From Exiguobacterium acetylicum DSM 20416 (GTDB taxonomy: Bacteria; Bacillota; Bacilli; Exiguobacteriales; Exiguobacteriaceae): a DNA stretch of 64,000 nucleotides. Within the stretch, counting starts at the first letter, position 1; each line of letters opens with the position of its first letter. The DNA lies in contig NZ_JNIR01000001.1 in NCBI RefSeq assembly GCF_000702605.1, positions 1,106,501-1,170,500 of the forward strand, in the 5' to 3' direction. The notes under the pieces were generated by a model, which was not told the DNA's origin, did no database searches, and was given only the letters and a program-made list of their open reading frames with translations. Position numbers and translations under genes: made by a program. Shown one piece after another: positions 1 to 8,685 of the stretch.

Positions 1-432
1 TTCTGTTCGGTCTCGTTCGCGTAGTAATCGCGTCAATAGATCGTGCAATGAATCGAAAAACGGATTGAAACGGTCCGTCATCTCTTGTTCGAGCTTCTCC
101 GGTGGAAAATAGGCAGCCCGAAGGATGAATCGCATCAGGATATCGTCTTGCTGTTCCGAAATGAACCAATCGAAGAAGCCGTGCAGCGATTGCTCGAGCG
201 GCTGCTGCCGCGTACTCGTGAAATACGTCGCAAAGCGGCGCTTTTGTTCTTGCAAGGCGTACGTCGTCGCTTGCAGGAACAGGTCGTCCTTCCCTTTATA
301 GTGCGCATAGATCGATGGCTTTTTTATGCCAACCTCTGTCGCGATCTCTTGCAACGATGCCCCTTCATAGCCGTGCGAAGCAAAATGATGGATGCTCGTC
401 TGTAACAATTGTTGGGCTTTCAGATGAATCAC
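1..432 (-). CDS. TetR-family transcriptional repressor (3' end beyond window)
   Basis: Reading the minus strand from a GTG at 432 gives 144 open codons running off the window edge. The N-terminus has a TetR helix-turn-helix: a helix with ASHGYEGASLQEIA followed by EVGIKKPSIYAHYKGKDDL, the usual recognition-helix pattern (K-x-x-x-Y-x-H/Y-F/Y). The rest is helical, as in the ligand-binding domain. An AGGAAGG SD sits directly against the GTG, so a CTG at 423 is an alternative start with better spacing. A perfect palindrome just upstream suggests autoregulation. The regulated target and ligand are unknown; the C-terminus is missing. Confidence 0.85.
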   Translation of the reverse strand, partial: MIHLKAQQLLQTSIHHFASHGYEGASLQEIATEVGIKKPSIYAHYKGKDDLFLQATTYALQEQKRRFATYFTSTRQQPLEQSLHGFFDWFISEQQDDILMRFILRAAYFPPEKLEQEMTDRFNPFFDSLHDLLTRLLRERDRTE

Positions 433-435
433 CTT

Positions 436-451
436 CCTAACGGTCGTTAGG
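436..451. promoter_or_regulatory. TetR-type operator palindrome
   Basis: CCTAACG-GT-CGTTAGG is a perfect 7-bp inverted repeat with a 2-bp spacer. It touches the SD/start of the TetR gene, typical of an autoregulatory operator of this family (TAACG-nn-CGTTA core). Binding is inferred. Confidence 0.7.
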
Positions 452-503
452 TAACACTGTAACAGCAAATTTCAAATGTAGTCAATCAGATTGTCTTACC
501 GCA

Positions 504-536
504 CAAAAAAACTGACTCCGCGAAGGCGGAATCAGT
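504..536 (-). terminator. Rho-independent terminator after the 550-1602 gene
   Basis: Stem 511-521 / 526-536 (11 bp, one G-T wobble, GAAG loop) followed on the minus strand by seven T. Confidence 0.85.
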
Positions 537-549
537 TAAGGAAGAATCA

Positions 550-1602
550 TTATTTATTCATGACACGACCGCGTGTTGCGACGCGTGAGCCGGCGATTCC
601 TGCGAATGACGTAAAGATAAGAGTCAGAAGCAGTCCGACGAACGCCCAGATTGAAACTTTTGACGCCGTTTGTGTCGCTTGTTCTGTTTGCTCGCGGGCA
701 TCTTGGACCGTTTTCTTGAGGTCAGCGGATGTTTCATCAAGCGTTTGTTTAGCAGTCTCAATTTGTTGCGTCGTTTCTTTTGTTGCCGTGTTGAGACCAT
801 CAACGATGTTTTGCGTCGCTTCTTCCGCTTCAGCACCTGTCAAATCGGTGTTTTTCGCAACAGCATCAGCGATTTTATCTTCATCGACTGATTTCTCGAT
901 TTTTTCAGCTCGTGCTGTCAACGAATCACCGAGATCCTGGACGATCGTATCGAAGTTCTCTGGTTTCGTGATCGCTTCCTTACCAGCAGCCGTGACGTCT
1001 TCTTGAACAGCGTCAAGTTCGTTCTGCAAGTAACCTGGTTGCAATTCTTTGATGTCCGTGTCTTTTAAAATTTCGTCAACGTTACCTTCAAGTTCTTTCG
1101 TATCAACTTGTGACACGTTTTTCGTAATCAAATCGAATCCTTTCGTCGCAGCGTCTTGAGCGGTTGAAGCAACGGATCCGATGCCGCTACCTGCCGCACC
1201 ACCGACTGTCCCGAGTAGTGAGCCGACCGATTGTAACGTATTTACCGTCGTGAATGTCAAGAGAGCGAACAAGAGGATGACGCTCGTCGACCATGTCAAG
1301 AAACCGTGGACGAGACCGGCACGTGCCGACGTCACACCGGAGACGAATCCAGCAACGAACAGCGAGATGAGCAATGAAAGGATTGCCCAGATGATCAAAC
1401 CAGCACCGACACCATCGAACGGGTTATTCGACGTGACGTCCGTGACGCCGAGTCCGATCGCTGAACCGATTAAACTAAATAAGATCAATAAAGATAGAAA
1501 TGATACCACACCTGCAAAAATCGAGCTCCATGAGATGTTACGACCTGCTCCGTCCGCTTCCGCTCGGAAATGCGACGAAAAGCCTCTGTTTGTCTTTTCC
1601 AT
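550..1602 (-). CDS. Multi-pass membrane protein with long helical stalk
   Basis: 350 aa from an ATG at 1602, preceded by GGGGAGAGG; an in-frame GTG at 1611 lies too close to that SD. The first ~120 residues contain three hydrophobic segments, the first with an SWSSIFAGVV start that resembles the N-terminal membrane module of proteins loosely annotated PhnA-like or TIGR04086. Residues ~130-310 are Ala/Thr/Lys/Glu/Gln-rich and probably alpha-helical or coiled-coil, followed by a last membrane span (about 317-340) and a short basic tail. Monocistronic with its own terminator. Function unknown; a cell-envelope or stress role is only a guess. Confidence 0.7.
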   Translation of the reverse strand: MEKTNRGFSSHFRAEADGAGRNISWSSIFAGVVSFLSLLILFSLIGSAIGLGVTDVTSNNPFDGVGAGLIIWAILSLLISLFVAGFVSGVTSARAGLVHGFLTWSTSVILLFALLTFTTVNTLQSVGSLLGTVGGAAGSGIGSVASTAQDAATKGFDLITKNVSQVDTKELEGNVDEILKDTDIKELQPGYLQNELDAVQEDVTAAGKEAITKPENFDTIVQDLGDSLTARAEKIEKSVDEDKIADAVAKNTDLTGAEAEEATQNIVDGLNTATKETTQQIETAKQTLDETSADLKKTVQDAREQTEQATQTASKVSIWAFVGLLLTLIFTSFAGIAGSRVATRGRVMNK

Positions 1603-1848
1603 AATAAGCACTACCTCTCCCCAAATTGGTCTTTCAAGTTCGAGATGTTCATGAATGTAAAAGCTTCATCTCAAGTTTCTTACGCGCATAGCTCTTATAT
1701 AACCGGTAACTAAATAAGAGAAACCTAGTATTACAGGTACATGATTAATGGTCGTCTGAACTTCAACGAAGTGATATTGGTTGCGTTTGAAGAAAAAGCA
1801 TCGTACACTCGTATCAAGTGTCACGTTATACTGTACAGTTTAAAATCA

Positions 1849-1887
1849 AAAGGAGGTGATCCCCCGCTTTTAGGGGGATACAAGTTG
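1849..1887 (+). promoter_or_regulatory. Extended SD plus spacer hairpin before a TTG start
   Basis: AAAGGAGGTGATCC (1849-1862) matches the complement of the 16S rRNA 3' end over 14 nt. It is followed by a 7-bp hairpin (1859-1865 with 1873-1879, loop GCTTTTA) and then ACAAG-TTG. The linear gap from SD core to TTG is too long (about 28 nt); folding the hairpin restores normal spacing. A possible promoter lies upstream (TTGCGT, 17 bp, TACACT). Confidence 0.65.
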
Positions 1888-3186
1888 GACATCGTCTTAA
1901 CACTGAATTTGTTGTTGCTCGTCGTATTGATTGGTTTGACCGCGTTTTTCGTCGGTTCGGAATTTGCTGTCGTTAAAGTCCGGATGTCACGTCTCGACCA
2001 GATGGTGCAAGAAGGAAAAAAGGGAGCAGTACTTGCGAAGAAGGTCGCAGGAGATCTCGATTATTACTTGTCGGCCTGTCAGCTCGGTATCACGATCACT
2101 GCACTTGGTCTGGGTGCACTCGGGAAACCGACCGTCGAGAAATTGTTGACACCGGTCTTTGATGAACTTGGTGTCGCCGTTGCGCTGTCAACGATTCTCT
2201 CATACAGTATCGCTTTCATCTTCGTGACGTTTCTCCACGTCGTCATCGGAGAACTTGCACCGAAGACACTCGCGATCCAGTATGCGGAACGGATGACGTT
2301 ACTGCTAGCTCCTTCACTCTATGTATTCGGAAAAGTCATGTATCCGTTCATCTGGATCATGAACGGTTCGGCCCGTGTCCTCTTGCGGATGTTCGGTGTG
2401 AAACCTGCCGGTCACGAACAAGCCCATTCCGAAGAAGAGTTGAAGATCATCATGGCACAAAGTTTTCAAAGTGGTGAGATCAATCAATCGGAACTCGCCT
2501 TGATGCAAAACGTCTTTGCGTTTGATGAGCGTGTCACACGCGACATCATGGTGCCACGGATGAACATGATGGTCATTTCGGACGAGATGAGTTGGGAAAA
2601 TCTATTACAGACGATGTCTGACAATCCGTATACACGTTACCCGGTCAGTGAAGGAACGGATAAGGACCGGATTAGTGGTTATATCAACGTCAAGGAAGTG
2701 CTCGCCCATCACGCGGTACAAGACGAACGAGAACTTGCCTCGTTCCTTAAACCGTTGCCGGTCGTTTCGGAATTGACACCGCTGCAAGAAACACTCTTGA
2801 AGATGAAGCAGACACGGTCACACATCGCTCTCGTCATCGACGAGTATGGTGGGACATCCGGTTTGATCACGATGGAGGATATTTTGGAGGAAATCGTCGG
2901 TGATATCCGTGATGAATTCGATGAAGCGGAGCAAGCCGAAATCGAACAGTTACCGGACGGCTCGTACCGCTTAGCGGGTACTGTCCTATTAGTTGAAATT
3001 GAAGAACGATTTGGTCTTCGGTTCACTGAAGCAGAGGCGGTCGACACGATCGGTGGATATATCCAATCACGGACGGCTGCTTTTGAAGAGGGAACGATCG
3101 TCACAGATGAGGCGTTTACGCTTGAAATCTTGCGTTCTGCCCAATATCAGATTCAGGATGTCAAGTTGACCTTGCCGTCAAGCTAA
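1885..3186 (+). CDS. CNNM/CBS-pair/CorC_HlyC-domain membrane protein (hemolysin C family)
   Basis: 433 aa from TTG 1885, the usual size of the YhdP/YugS/YrkA group. Order: DUF21/CNNM membrane domain with four hydrophobic stretches (about 1-190, beginning DIVLTLNLLLLVVLIGLTAF and containing SEFAVVKVR), a CBS pair (about 205-330, with ITRDIMVPR-like RDIMVPRMNM and IDEYGGTSGLITMEDILEE), and a C-terminal CorC_HlyC domain (about 345-433). The family is linked to Mg2+/Co2+ or other cation export and to membrane tolerance. An upstream in-frame extension to 1741 exists but the extended SD and hairpin sit inside it, so it was rejected as N-terminus. Single gene with its own terminator. Confidence 0.88.
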   Translation: MDIVLTLNLLLLVVLIGLTAFFVGSEFAVVKVRMSRLDQMVQEGKKGAVLAKKVAGDLDYYLSACQLGITITALGLGALGKPTVEKLLTPVFDELGVAVALSTILSYSIAFIFVTFLHVVIGELAPKTLAIQYAERMTLLLAPSLYVFGKVMYPFIWIMNGSARVLLRMFGVKPAGHEQAHSEEELKIIMAQSFQSGEINQSELALMQNVFAFDERVTRDIMVPRMNMMVISDEMSWENLLQTMSDNPYTRYPVSEGTDKDRISGYINVKEVLAHHAVQDERELASFLKPLPVVSELTPLQETLLKMKQTRSHIALVIDEYGGTSGLITMEDILEEIVGDIRDEFDEAEQAEIEQLPDGSYRLAGTVLLVEIEERFGLRFTEAEAVDTIGGYIQSRTAAFEEGTIVTDEAFTLEILRSAQYQIQDVKLTLPSS

Positions 3187-3190
3187 CAGA

Positions 3191-3243
3191 AAGACCCGTT
3201 TTGCTTAGTAGTTCAATCTACTAAGCAGACGGGTCTTCTTTTA
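3191..3243 (+). terminator. Rho-independent terminator
   Basis: Long stem from AAGACCCGT and GCTTAGTAG arms paired with CTACTAAGC and ACGGGTCTT, then a CTTCTTTT tail. Confidence 0.85.
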
Positions 3244-3260
3244 TCAAACGAGGTCTTAGC

Positions 3261-3431
3261 GTGTTCATCAAAGAGAAGTATGATAATATTCCGGACCGAC
3301 GAGCTCACGAATCGATAAGATTTGGCGATAAAGCGAGAATATATCTACTAGATGCTCAGGAAAGTGGTCTCTTTAATCAACAAACGTTCAAGGTTATACA
3401 TAATTATTGTGATTTTTCATTCAATTGTTAG
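3261..3431 (+). CDS. Possible 56-aa ORF, unknown
   Basis: GTG 3261 to TAG 3431, with CGAGG seven bases upstream. The predicted peptide is polar and evenly mixed (contains YDNIPDRRAHESIRFGDKAR), no membrane segment, no family recognised. It fills most of the 300-bp gap before the chemoreceptor and overlaps the proposed sigma-D promoter. It could be a real small gene, a relic, or chance. Confidence 0.3.
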   Translation: MFIKEKYDNIPDRRAHESIRFGDKARIYLLDAQESGLFNQQTFKVIHNYCDFSFNC

Positions 3432-3447
3432 AAGTTCGAGACGATAT
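3421..3447 (+). promoter_or_regulatory. Candidate sigma-D (motility) promoter
   Basis: TCAA, 15 bp, GACGATAT resembles the sigma-D consensus TAAA-N15-GCCGATAT (3/4 and 7/8 matches). It lies 40 bp before a chemoreceptor gene, the expected regulon. Confidence 0.5.
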
Positions 3448-3486
3448 AAGGAATGAAGTTCACAAATTAGTGAGGGAGAGAAGCAT

Positions 3487-4779
3487 ATGAAATGGTTCGC
3501 GAAATCAGCATCACCGTCCTTCGATGCGCGCATCGAAGGCGAACGCGCTCATGTCGTGTTGAATGTTCCGACATCCTTACATGAACAATTACGTTTAATC
3601 GGTCTAGAAGCAGTCGATTTACAAATTGTCCGGGTCATCCGCGAAGATGTATCCCGTTGGATGCCGAGCATGGTCGACGCGTTCTACGAGGAGCTGGTTC
3701 GTGTTCCGTCACTCCGGCATTTGATTGAACAGCATTCGACGCTCGAACGATTGAAAGGCACTCTCGCTCGGCACATCCTACAAATGTTCGATGGTCAGGT
3801 GACGATGGACTACATCGAAGCCCGGCGCCGGATCGCTGAACGGCATGTTCAAATCGGGCTGCATAATAAATGGTATATCGCCGCCTTCCAAAAAGTCTGG
3901 AACGTCCTCAGTGAACAGATTGACGGCAGTGATTGGCCGGAAGTAGAACGTGTCCGGATCATGCGGGCAGCGGGGAAACTCTTCAACCTCGAGCAACAGA
4001 TCGTCATGACGATGTATGAGGATCAAATCGATGAGGAACGCCAAGCGATCGCGACAGCCAAACGGCACGTCGGAGATGGCGTTCAAAAATCAACGGAAGA
4101 ACTTGCTGCGATGAGTGAAGAGTCGTCAGCGAACTTCCAAGAGATTGAACGGCACGCCAAACACGTCTCGACGACGACAGACGCAATTTCAATCCAGTTG
4201 ACGGAAGCGGTCAGTGAAGCAGAAGCAGGTGTCGTCCTCGTCGAAGAGGAGACACGTCGCTTTGAACATGTCGTTGCAGATTTATCACGGACGACCGAAC
4301 AAGTCGCTGAACTGTCTCGTCTGTCGCAGGAAATCGAGCGAATCGCTGGGATGGTGACGACTATTTCTGATCAGACGAACCTTCTCAGCTTGAACGCCTC
4401 GATCGAAGCGGCGCGTGCCGGGGAGATGGGGCGCGGATTTACCGTCGTGGCGCAAGAAATTCGGAAACTCGCTGAAGAGAGTAAACAGTCGGCAGCCGAG
4501 ACGTCGCGGATCGCCCAAGAAATCACGCAAAAGATGCTCGTCGTCTCAGAGCGGATGGGAACGACGGAGACGGCGGTTGTCCGAACGACGACGGAGATGC
4601 AACAAGTCGTCCGTGCCTTCTCACGGATTTCGGAACAGACGGATGCGGTCTCGCGGCAAATTCATGAACTATCGACCGATACGAAGGATGTCGCAGGAAC
4701 GATCGAAGGTATGCGTAAGATTGCAGAAGCGATTGCTGAGACAGCGGATGACTTACAAGAAGTCGCAGCAACCTTATAA
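3487..4779 (+). CDS. hemAT: HemAT-like globin-coupled methyl-accepting chemotaxis protein
   Basis: 430 aa, soluble (no membrane span), size of Bacillus HemAT. Residues ~30-190 form a protoglobin sensor: the [16 protein letters not shown] segment places His120 as proximal heme ligand, and Tyr67 in VDAFYEEL is the likely distal-pocket tyrosine. Residues ~200-430 are the methyl-accepting signalling domain with the conserved tip [18 protein letters not shown] and following [18 protein letters not shown], which contacts CheA/CheW. Known family role: oxygen sensing for aerotaxis. ATG 3487 follows GAGGGAG. A sigma-D-like promoter precedes it, and a terminator follows. Confidence 0.88.
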   Translation: MKWFAKSASPSFDARIEGERAHVVLNVPTSLHEQLRLIGLEAVDLQIVRVIREDVSRWMPSMVDAFYEELVRVPSLRHLIEQHSTLERLKGTLARHILQMFDGQVTMDYIEARRRIAERHVQIGLHNKWYIAAFQKVWNVLSEQIDGSDWPEVERVRIMRAAGKLFNLEQQIVMTMYEDQIDEERQAIATAKRHVGDGVQKSTEELAAMSEESSANFQEIERHAKHVSTTTDAISIQLTEAVSEAEAGVVLVEEETRRFEHVVADLSRTTEQVAELSRLSQEIERIAGMVTTISDQTNLLSLNASIEAARAGEMGRGFTVVAQEIRKLAEESKQSAAETSRIAQEITQKMLVVSERMGTTETAVVRTTTEMQQVVRAFSRISEQTDAVSRQIHELSTDTKDVAGTIEGMRKIAEAIAETADDLQEVAATL

Positions 4780-4780
4780 G

Positions 4781-4816
4781 TGAATCCTCCTTTCTACGGG
4801 AAAGGAGGATTTTTTT
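4781..4816 (+). terminator. Rho-independent terminator
   Basis: AATCCTCCTTT / AAAGGAGGATT stem, 7-nt loop, T7 tail. Confidence 0.9.
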
Positions 4817-4858
4817 GTCGTTTTATGGAAAAATGTAAAGTGGAGGTGTGAAGAATTC

Positions 4859-5554
4859 ATGATGAAAAGTCTTGGATTGATTTTTGTATGTATGATCGCT
4901 TTTGTAGGAAATTACGTGATAGCAGGTGACCTCGCTCCACGGGAGTTCTATGCCTTACTCGGTTTAATGGGTGTCGCTTTCTTGACCGGCGGGATTGAAT
5001 GGTGGGAAATCCGGCGCGATTTACGCTATCGGGGAGTAGAAGAGGGGATATCCGTTCGCTTAGCGGACCGGGCGAGCCGAAAGATGAATACGGTCTTTCT
5101 CGCGCATGAACGATGGCTGACGTTCTCACGTCGTTACGCCACGTGGTGGCAGGCAATCCTTGCGCGCTTCGAAAAGTTCGAATCATTTTTCCTCGACGTA
5201 ACATTCGAAGGAGACGGGGAAAAATTACAAATTAAAGAGACAAGGACGGAGTGGCTACGCAATACGACACATTTTGTGATTCGTAAAGACGGACGCGACG
5301 TCGGAACAATCCGCACCGATGCGGCACTGCGACAACAATTACGACTGCAAGAATTGTTACTCGTCTCGTATGCCGATCAGGCGTATCAGATTCGGTCCTC
5401 GACGCTTACGCGAAAAATCGGTGTCTATCAAAACGGGGACTGTATCGCGACGGGGTCACGACACGGAGCGCGACTCGTCTTTGACTGTGACACGAATGAA
5501 CGTCTCTTAGCCGTCGCCAGTATGATCGTCTTCCGACTTGTTTATTCGAAGTGA
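4859..5554 (+). CDS. Hypothetical membrane-anchored protein
   Basis: 231 aa with GGAGG upstream. Two hydrophobic helices at about 4-23 and 31-50 anchor it, followed by a basic/aromatic cytoplasmic part. The C-terminal ~110 residues alternate beta-like stretches (FVIRKDGRDVGTIRTD, YQIRSSTLTRKIGVYQNGD), suggesting a beta-rich domain. No catalytic motif recognised and no family assigned. Confidence 0.65.
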   Translation: MMKSLGLIFVCMIAFVGNYVIAGDLAPREFYALLGLMGVAFLTGGIEWWEIRRDLRYRGVEEGISVRLADRASRKMNTVFLAHERWLTFSRRYATWWQAILARFEKFESFFLDVTFEGDGEKLQIKETRTEWLRNTTHFVIRKDGRDVGTIRTDAALRQQLRLQELLLVSYADQAYQIRSSTLTRKIGVYQNGDCIATGSRHGARLVFDCDTNERLLAVASMIVFRLVYSK

Positions 5555-5647
5555 TTTTATTTCACTGACCGTATTAACGATTTAAAGATTTAAAGCGCAA
5601 AAAATACTAAGATAGGTCGTTCCCTTAATGATTATATGAATACATAC

Positions 5648-5695
5648 AAAAAAGGCGCGCTGATTCTCTTTTGTAGAGATCCAGCGCGCCTTTTC
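5648..5695. terminator. Bidirectional terminator between convergent genes
   Basis: AAGGCGCGCTG pairs with CAGCGCGCCTT; T4 on the plus side, A-run giving T6-7 on the minus side. Confidence 0.88.
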
Positions 5696-5696
5696 G

Positions 5697-6326
5697 TTAA
5701 CCGGTCTTTCGGATCGATTCGAACAACCGTCCCTTATAGACGTCGGCAATCGTATTGAGGAACGTCTCGCTCAACTTTTTCGGGAAGAACGGTTTTGCAT
5801 ATACATAATGATACGCCTTCTTCAAATCATCCCATTGTGTACACGGCTCCGTTTGACGGAACCGAGCGACGTCGATGATCCGTGTTCCGGTAGCGGTCAA
5901 AAAAATATTGCGTAAATGGATGTCTGATGGGTTCAAACCGACGGATCGTGCTTGTGCTAAAGCCGTATCGACTGTCGTTAAGACGGATTCCGGGATGAAC
6001 GTCCCGCTGACGAGACATTCGAATAACGTTTGACCTTCAATGTATTCAAGCACGATATAATCGGCACCGTATTCGTAGACTTGCGCATACGTCGGAAAAT
6101 CAGTCAGCTGTGCGTAGATGCTCCCTTCGAGATCGGCGAGCGATCGAAACGACGGGTAAAATTTCTTGATGACGCGATCCGTGCCGCGGATACGAAAGAC
6201 GAACGCACTTCGTCCTGTCCCGATTAAGTCAAGTTCACTCGGAAGATGCTCGATCGTACAAACGAAGCCTGTTTCTTTCAATTGGATCAATTGCGCTAAC
6301 TCAGCGTCAGTTTTCAATGGTGTCAC
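5697..6326 (-). CDS. YrzF-like protein kinase-fold protein
   Basis: 209 aa from GTG 6326, chosen because AAGGAGG lies 7 bases upstream; the longer frame (to 6473) runs back through promoter sequence. It keeps a glycine-rich start (LIGTGRSAFVFRIRG), an invariant-lysine region (RVIKKFYP), a hinge (YIVLEYIEGQTLF), a catalytic loop written NPSDIHLRNIF and a metal-binding IIDVARF in place of DFG. This matches the small Bacillus YrzF group of Ser/Thr kinase-like proteins. The substrate is unknown and the altered DFG leaves activity uncertain. Confidence 0.7.
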   Translation of the reverse strand: MTPLKTDAELAQLIQLKETGFVCTIEHLPSELDLIGTGRSAFVFRIRGTDRVIKKFYPSFRSLADLEGSIYAQLTDFPTYAQVYEYGADYIVLEYIEGQTLFECLVSGTFIPESVLTTVDTALAQARSVGLNPSDIHLRNIFLTATGTRIIDVARFRQTEPCTQWDDLKKAYHYVYAKPFFPKKLSETFLNTIADVYKGRLFESIRKTG

Positions 6327-6471
6327 TTCCTTTCCTCCTTCATTTCTTATACCCATTATACGCTCATCTGACAGGAAAAGTTTCAAAAATCGCTTGTGTG
6401 TGAAAGTTTTGAACATTATGTGATATGCTAAAAATGCTACACTGTTACATACTTTAAGGGGGTTTTTAATC

Positions 6472-7950
6472 ATGTCAACGACACAACAATGGCGCGACCA
6501 TTTCGATGGTCTTCGCGCATACGAAGAAGCCGTCGCATTACTTTACTGGGATATGCGGACATACATGCCGGATCAAGGCGCAGCAAACCGTTCCGCGTCG
6601 ATCGGATTCCTCTCGACGGAGAGCTTCCGCCGCCGGACGGGGGAAACGTATCAACAATTACTGGCCGCGATGGAGCAAGAGACGCTGACGGGTATCGAAG
6701 CGATCTCGTTTGCGAAAGCAAAAGAAGCATTCGATCGCGACTCGAAGATTCCAGAAGCCGAGTACCAAACGTTCATCACGTTGATCTCTGAAGCAGAGAG
6801 CGTCTGGGAAAAGGCGAAGGACGCGAACGATTGGTCGATGTTCGAACCGTTCCTTGAAAAAATCGTCGCGATGGAGCGCCAGTTCGTCGAATACTGGGGC
6901 TATGATGCACATCCATATGACGCACTGCTCCATGACTATGAGCCAGGGATGACGGTCGCAACACTTGATCCATTGTTTGCAGAACTCCGCCAAGCAATCA
7001 TCGGTTTGCTCGGTCAGCTCGAAGGAAAAGACTTCCCGACGCTTGATTGGTCAGCGGATCGCGAGACACAGATCGCCTTGAACCAAGAGTGGCTCCGCGA
7101 TATCGGCTATGACTTCACGTCCGGTCGCTTGGATGAGACGGTCCATCCGTTCCAGACGACAATCAACCGCAAGGATGCGCGGATCACGACGAAATATGAT
7201 GAGAATGACTACCGGAACTCCGTCTTCGGCACGATGCATGAAGCTGGTCACGCGACGTATGAGCAAGGAATCGAACCAGAACTCGATTCACTCGGTCTCG
7301 GTGACGGTGCTTCGATGGGGATTCACGAATCACAATCACTGTTCTTCGAAAACTTCATCGGGCGTAACCAAGGCTTCCTCGAAGCTCGTTATCATGGCTT
7401 ACAACAAGCAATCCCGTCGCTGGCTGACGTTCCGTTCGAACGCTTCTATGCAGCGGTCAATGAAGTCAAGCCGTCACTGATTCGGATTGAAGCCGATGAA
7501 TTAACGTATGCCCTTCATATCATCATCCGCTATGAACTGGAAAAACGCCTGATGACGAAAGAACTCGAAGTCAAGGATCTCCCGCAGGAATGGAACCGTC
7601 TCTATAAAGAGTATCTCGGTGTCGATGTGCCGAGCGACGCAAAAGGGGTCTTACAAGACGTCCATTGGTCAGGTGGCTCGTTCGGTTATTTCCCAAGTTA
7701 CGCCCTCGGTCTTGTCTATGCGGCACAGCTGAACGAAGCACTTCGTCGTGACGTCGACAACGTCGATGGTCTGATCGCAGCGGGTACACTTGCCCCGATC
7801 AAAGGCTGGTTGAAAGAAAACATTCACCGTCACGGGAAATCGAAGACACCGGCTGAACTGATCGAAGCAGCAACGGGTCAATCGATCTCGGTTGCACCAC
7901 TCGTCAACTACTTGACGAAGAAATACACGCGTGTCGTCGAGGCACTCTGA
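6472..7950 (+). CDS. M32-family metallocarboxypeptidase (thermostable carboxypeptidase 1)
   Basis: 492 aa, normal for the family (Bacillus YpwA ~500). Zinc site HEAGH at residues 256-260 in GTMHEAGHATYEQG, and the M32 hallmark HESQS at 285-289 with the third-ligand region; the C-terminal FGYFPSYALGLVYAAQL is also typical. Family function: Zn-dependent removal of C-terminal residues from peptides in the cytoplasm, not after Pro. SD GGGGG. First gene of a tight operon: its stop TGA overlaps the next ATG (TGATG). Confidence 0.93.
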   Translation: MSTTQQWRDHFDGLRAYEEAVALLYWDMRTYMPDQGAANRSASIGFLSTESFRRRTGETYQQLLAAMEQETLTGIEAISFAKAKEAFDRDSKIPEAEYQTFITLISEAESVWEKAKDANDWSMFEPFLEKIVAMERQFVEYWGYDAHPYDALLHDYEPGMTVATLDPLFAELRQAIIGLLGQLEGKDFPTLDWSADRETQIALNQEWLRDIGYDFTSGRLDETVHPFQTTINRKDARITTKYDENDYRNSVFGTMHEAGHATYEQGIEPELDSLGLGDGASMGIHESQSLFFENFIGRNQGFLEARYHGLQQAIPSLADVPFERFYAAVNEVKPSLIRIEADELTYALHIIIRYELEKRLMTKELEVKDLPQEWNRLYKEYLGVDVPSDAKGVLQDVHWSGGSFGYFPSYALGLVYAAQLNEALRRDVDNVDGLIAAGTLAPIKGWLKENIHRHGKSKTPAELIEAATGQSISVAPLVNYLTKKYTRVVEAL

Positions 7951-8672
7951 TGTTGTGGTTCGCACACCGCGGCGTCAGTGACCGTTTTCCCGAGAACACG
8001 CTTGAAGCTATCGCTGCTGCGATCGAAGATAACGTCGATGGGGTCGAATTCGATGTCCATTTCTCAAAGGACGGTGTCGGTGTCATCATTCACGATGAGA
8101 CCGTCAACCGGACGACGAACGGGAAGGGGCGCGTCATCGACATGACGGTTGCCGAACTGCAGGCGCTGGATGCTGGAGCACGATTCAAAGGGGAACCGAT
8201 CAAGACGAAGATTCCGACGCTTGACGAAGTCCTCGCAATCCTTGCACCAGTGACCCTGCGGCTCAACATCGAGCTGAAGACGGATACGATCCGCTATGAC
8301 GGGCTTGAAGCGTATGTCCTTGAACGCTGTGCAGCGCACGGCATCGCGACCGACCGATTGTTATTCAGTTCGTTCAACCATTATTCGGTTGCCTTGATCC
8401 GGAAGCTCGACCCAAGCGTTGAGACGGCGATTCTCTATCCGTATCCAATCTATCATCCGGAAGAACAAGCCCTCCGAATTGGTGCGACCGGTATTCATCC
8501 CGATTATCGACGGGTGACGGAAGCGGACGTCGCGTTCGCTCACGCGCAAGATGTCACGGTCCGGGTTTATACTCCGAAGACGCTCGAGGATGTCCGGCAG
8601 ATGCAGCGGATCGGCGTCGACGCCGTCATCGTCAATGATCCAAAAGGGATGCGCGACACACTTGAAGGATGA
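7950..8672 (+). CDS. Glycerophosphodiester phosphodiesterase
   Basis: 240 aa GDPD TIM-barrel of the cytoplasmic UgpQ type (no signal peptide). Active-site residues are visible: His6-Arg7 in AHRG, Glu15 in ENT, Glu33 and Asp35 in VEFDVHFSKDG, His48 in IIHDE. It hydrolyses glycerophosphodiesters to glycerol-3-phosphate and an alcohol. Start ATG overlaps the stop of the carboxypeptidase, so the two are translationally coupled. Confidence 0.92.
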   Translation: MLWFAHRGVSDRFPENTLEAIAAAIEDNVDGVEFDVHFSKDGVGVIIHDETVNRTTNGKGRVIDMTVAELQALDAGARFKGEPIKTKIPTLDEVLAILAPVTLRLNIELKTDTIRYDGLEAYVLERCAAHGIATDRLLFSSFNHYSVALIRKLDPSVETAILYPYPIYHPEEQALRIGATGIHPDYRRVTEADVAFAHAQDVTVRVYTPKTLEDVRQMQRIGVDAVIVNDPKGMRDTLEG

Positions 8673-8685
8673 GGAGGAGGAAGGG

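Noticed and set aside
491-1654. Plus-strand frames of 171 and 157 aa opposite the 550-1602 gene
   Set aside because: Mirror the minus-strand membrane gene; Ser/Ala/Val-rich composition typical of antisense frames.
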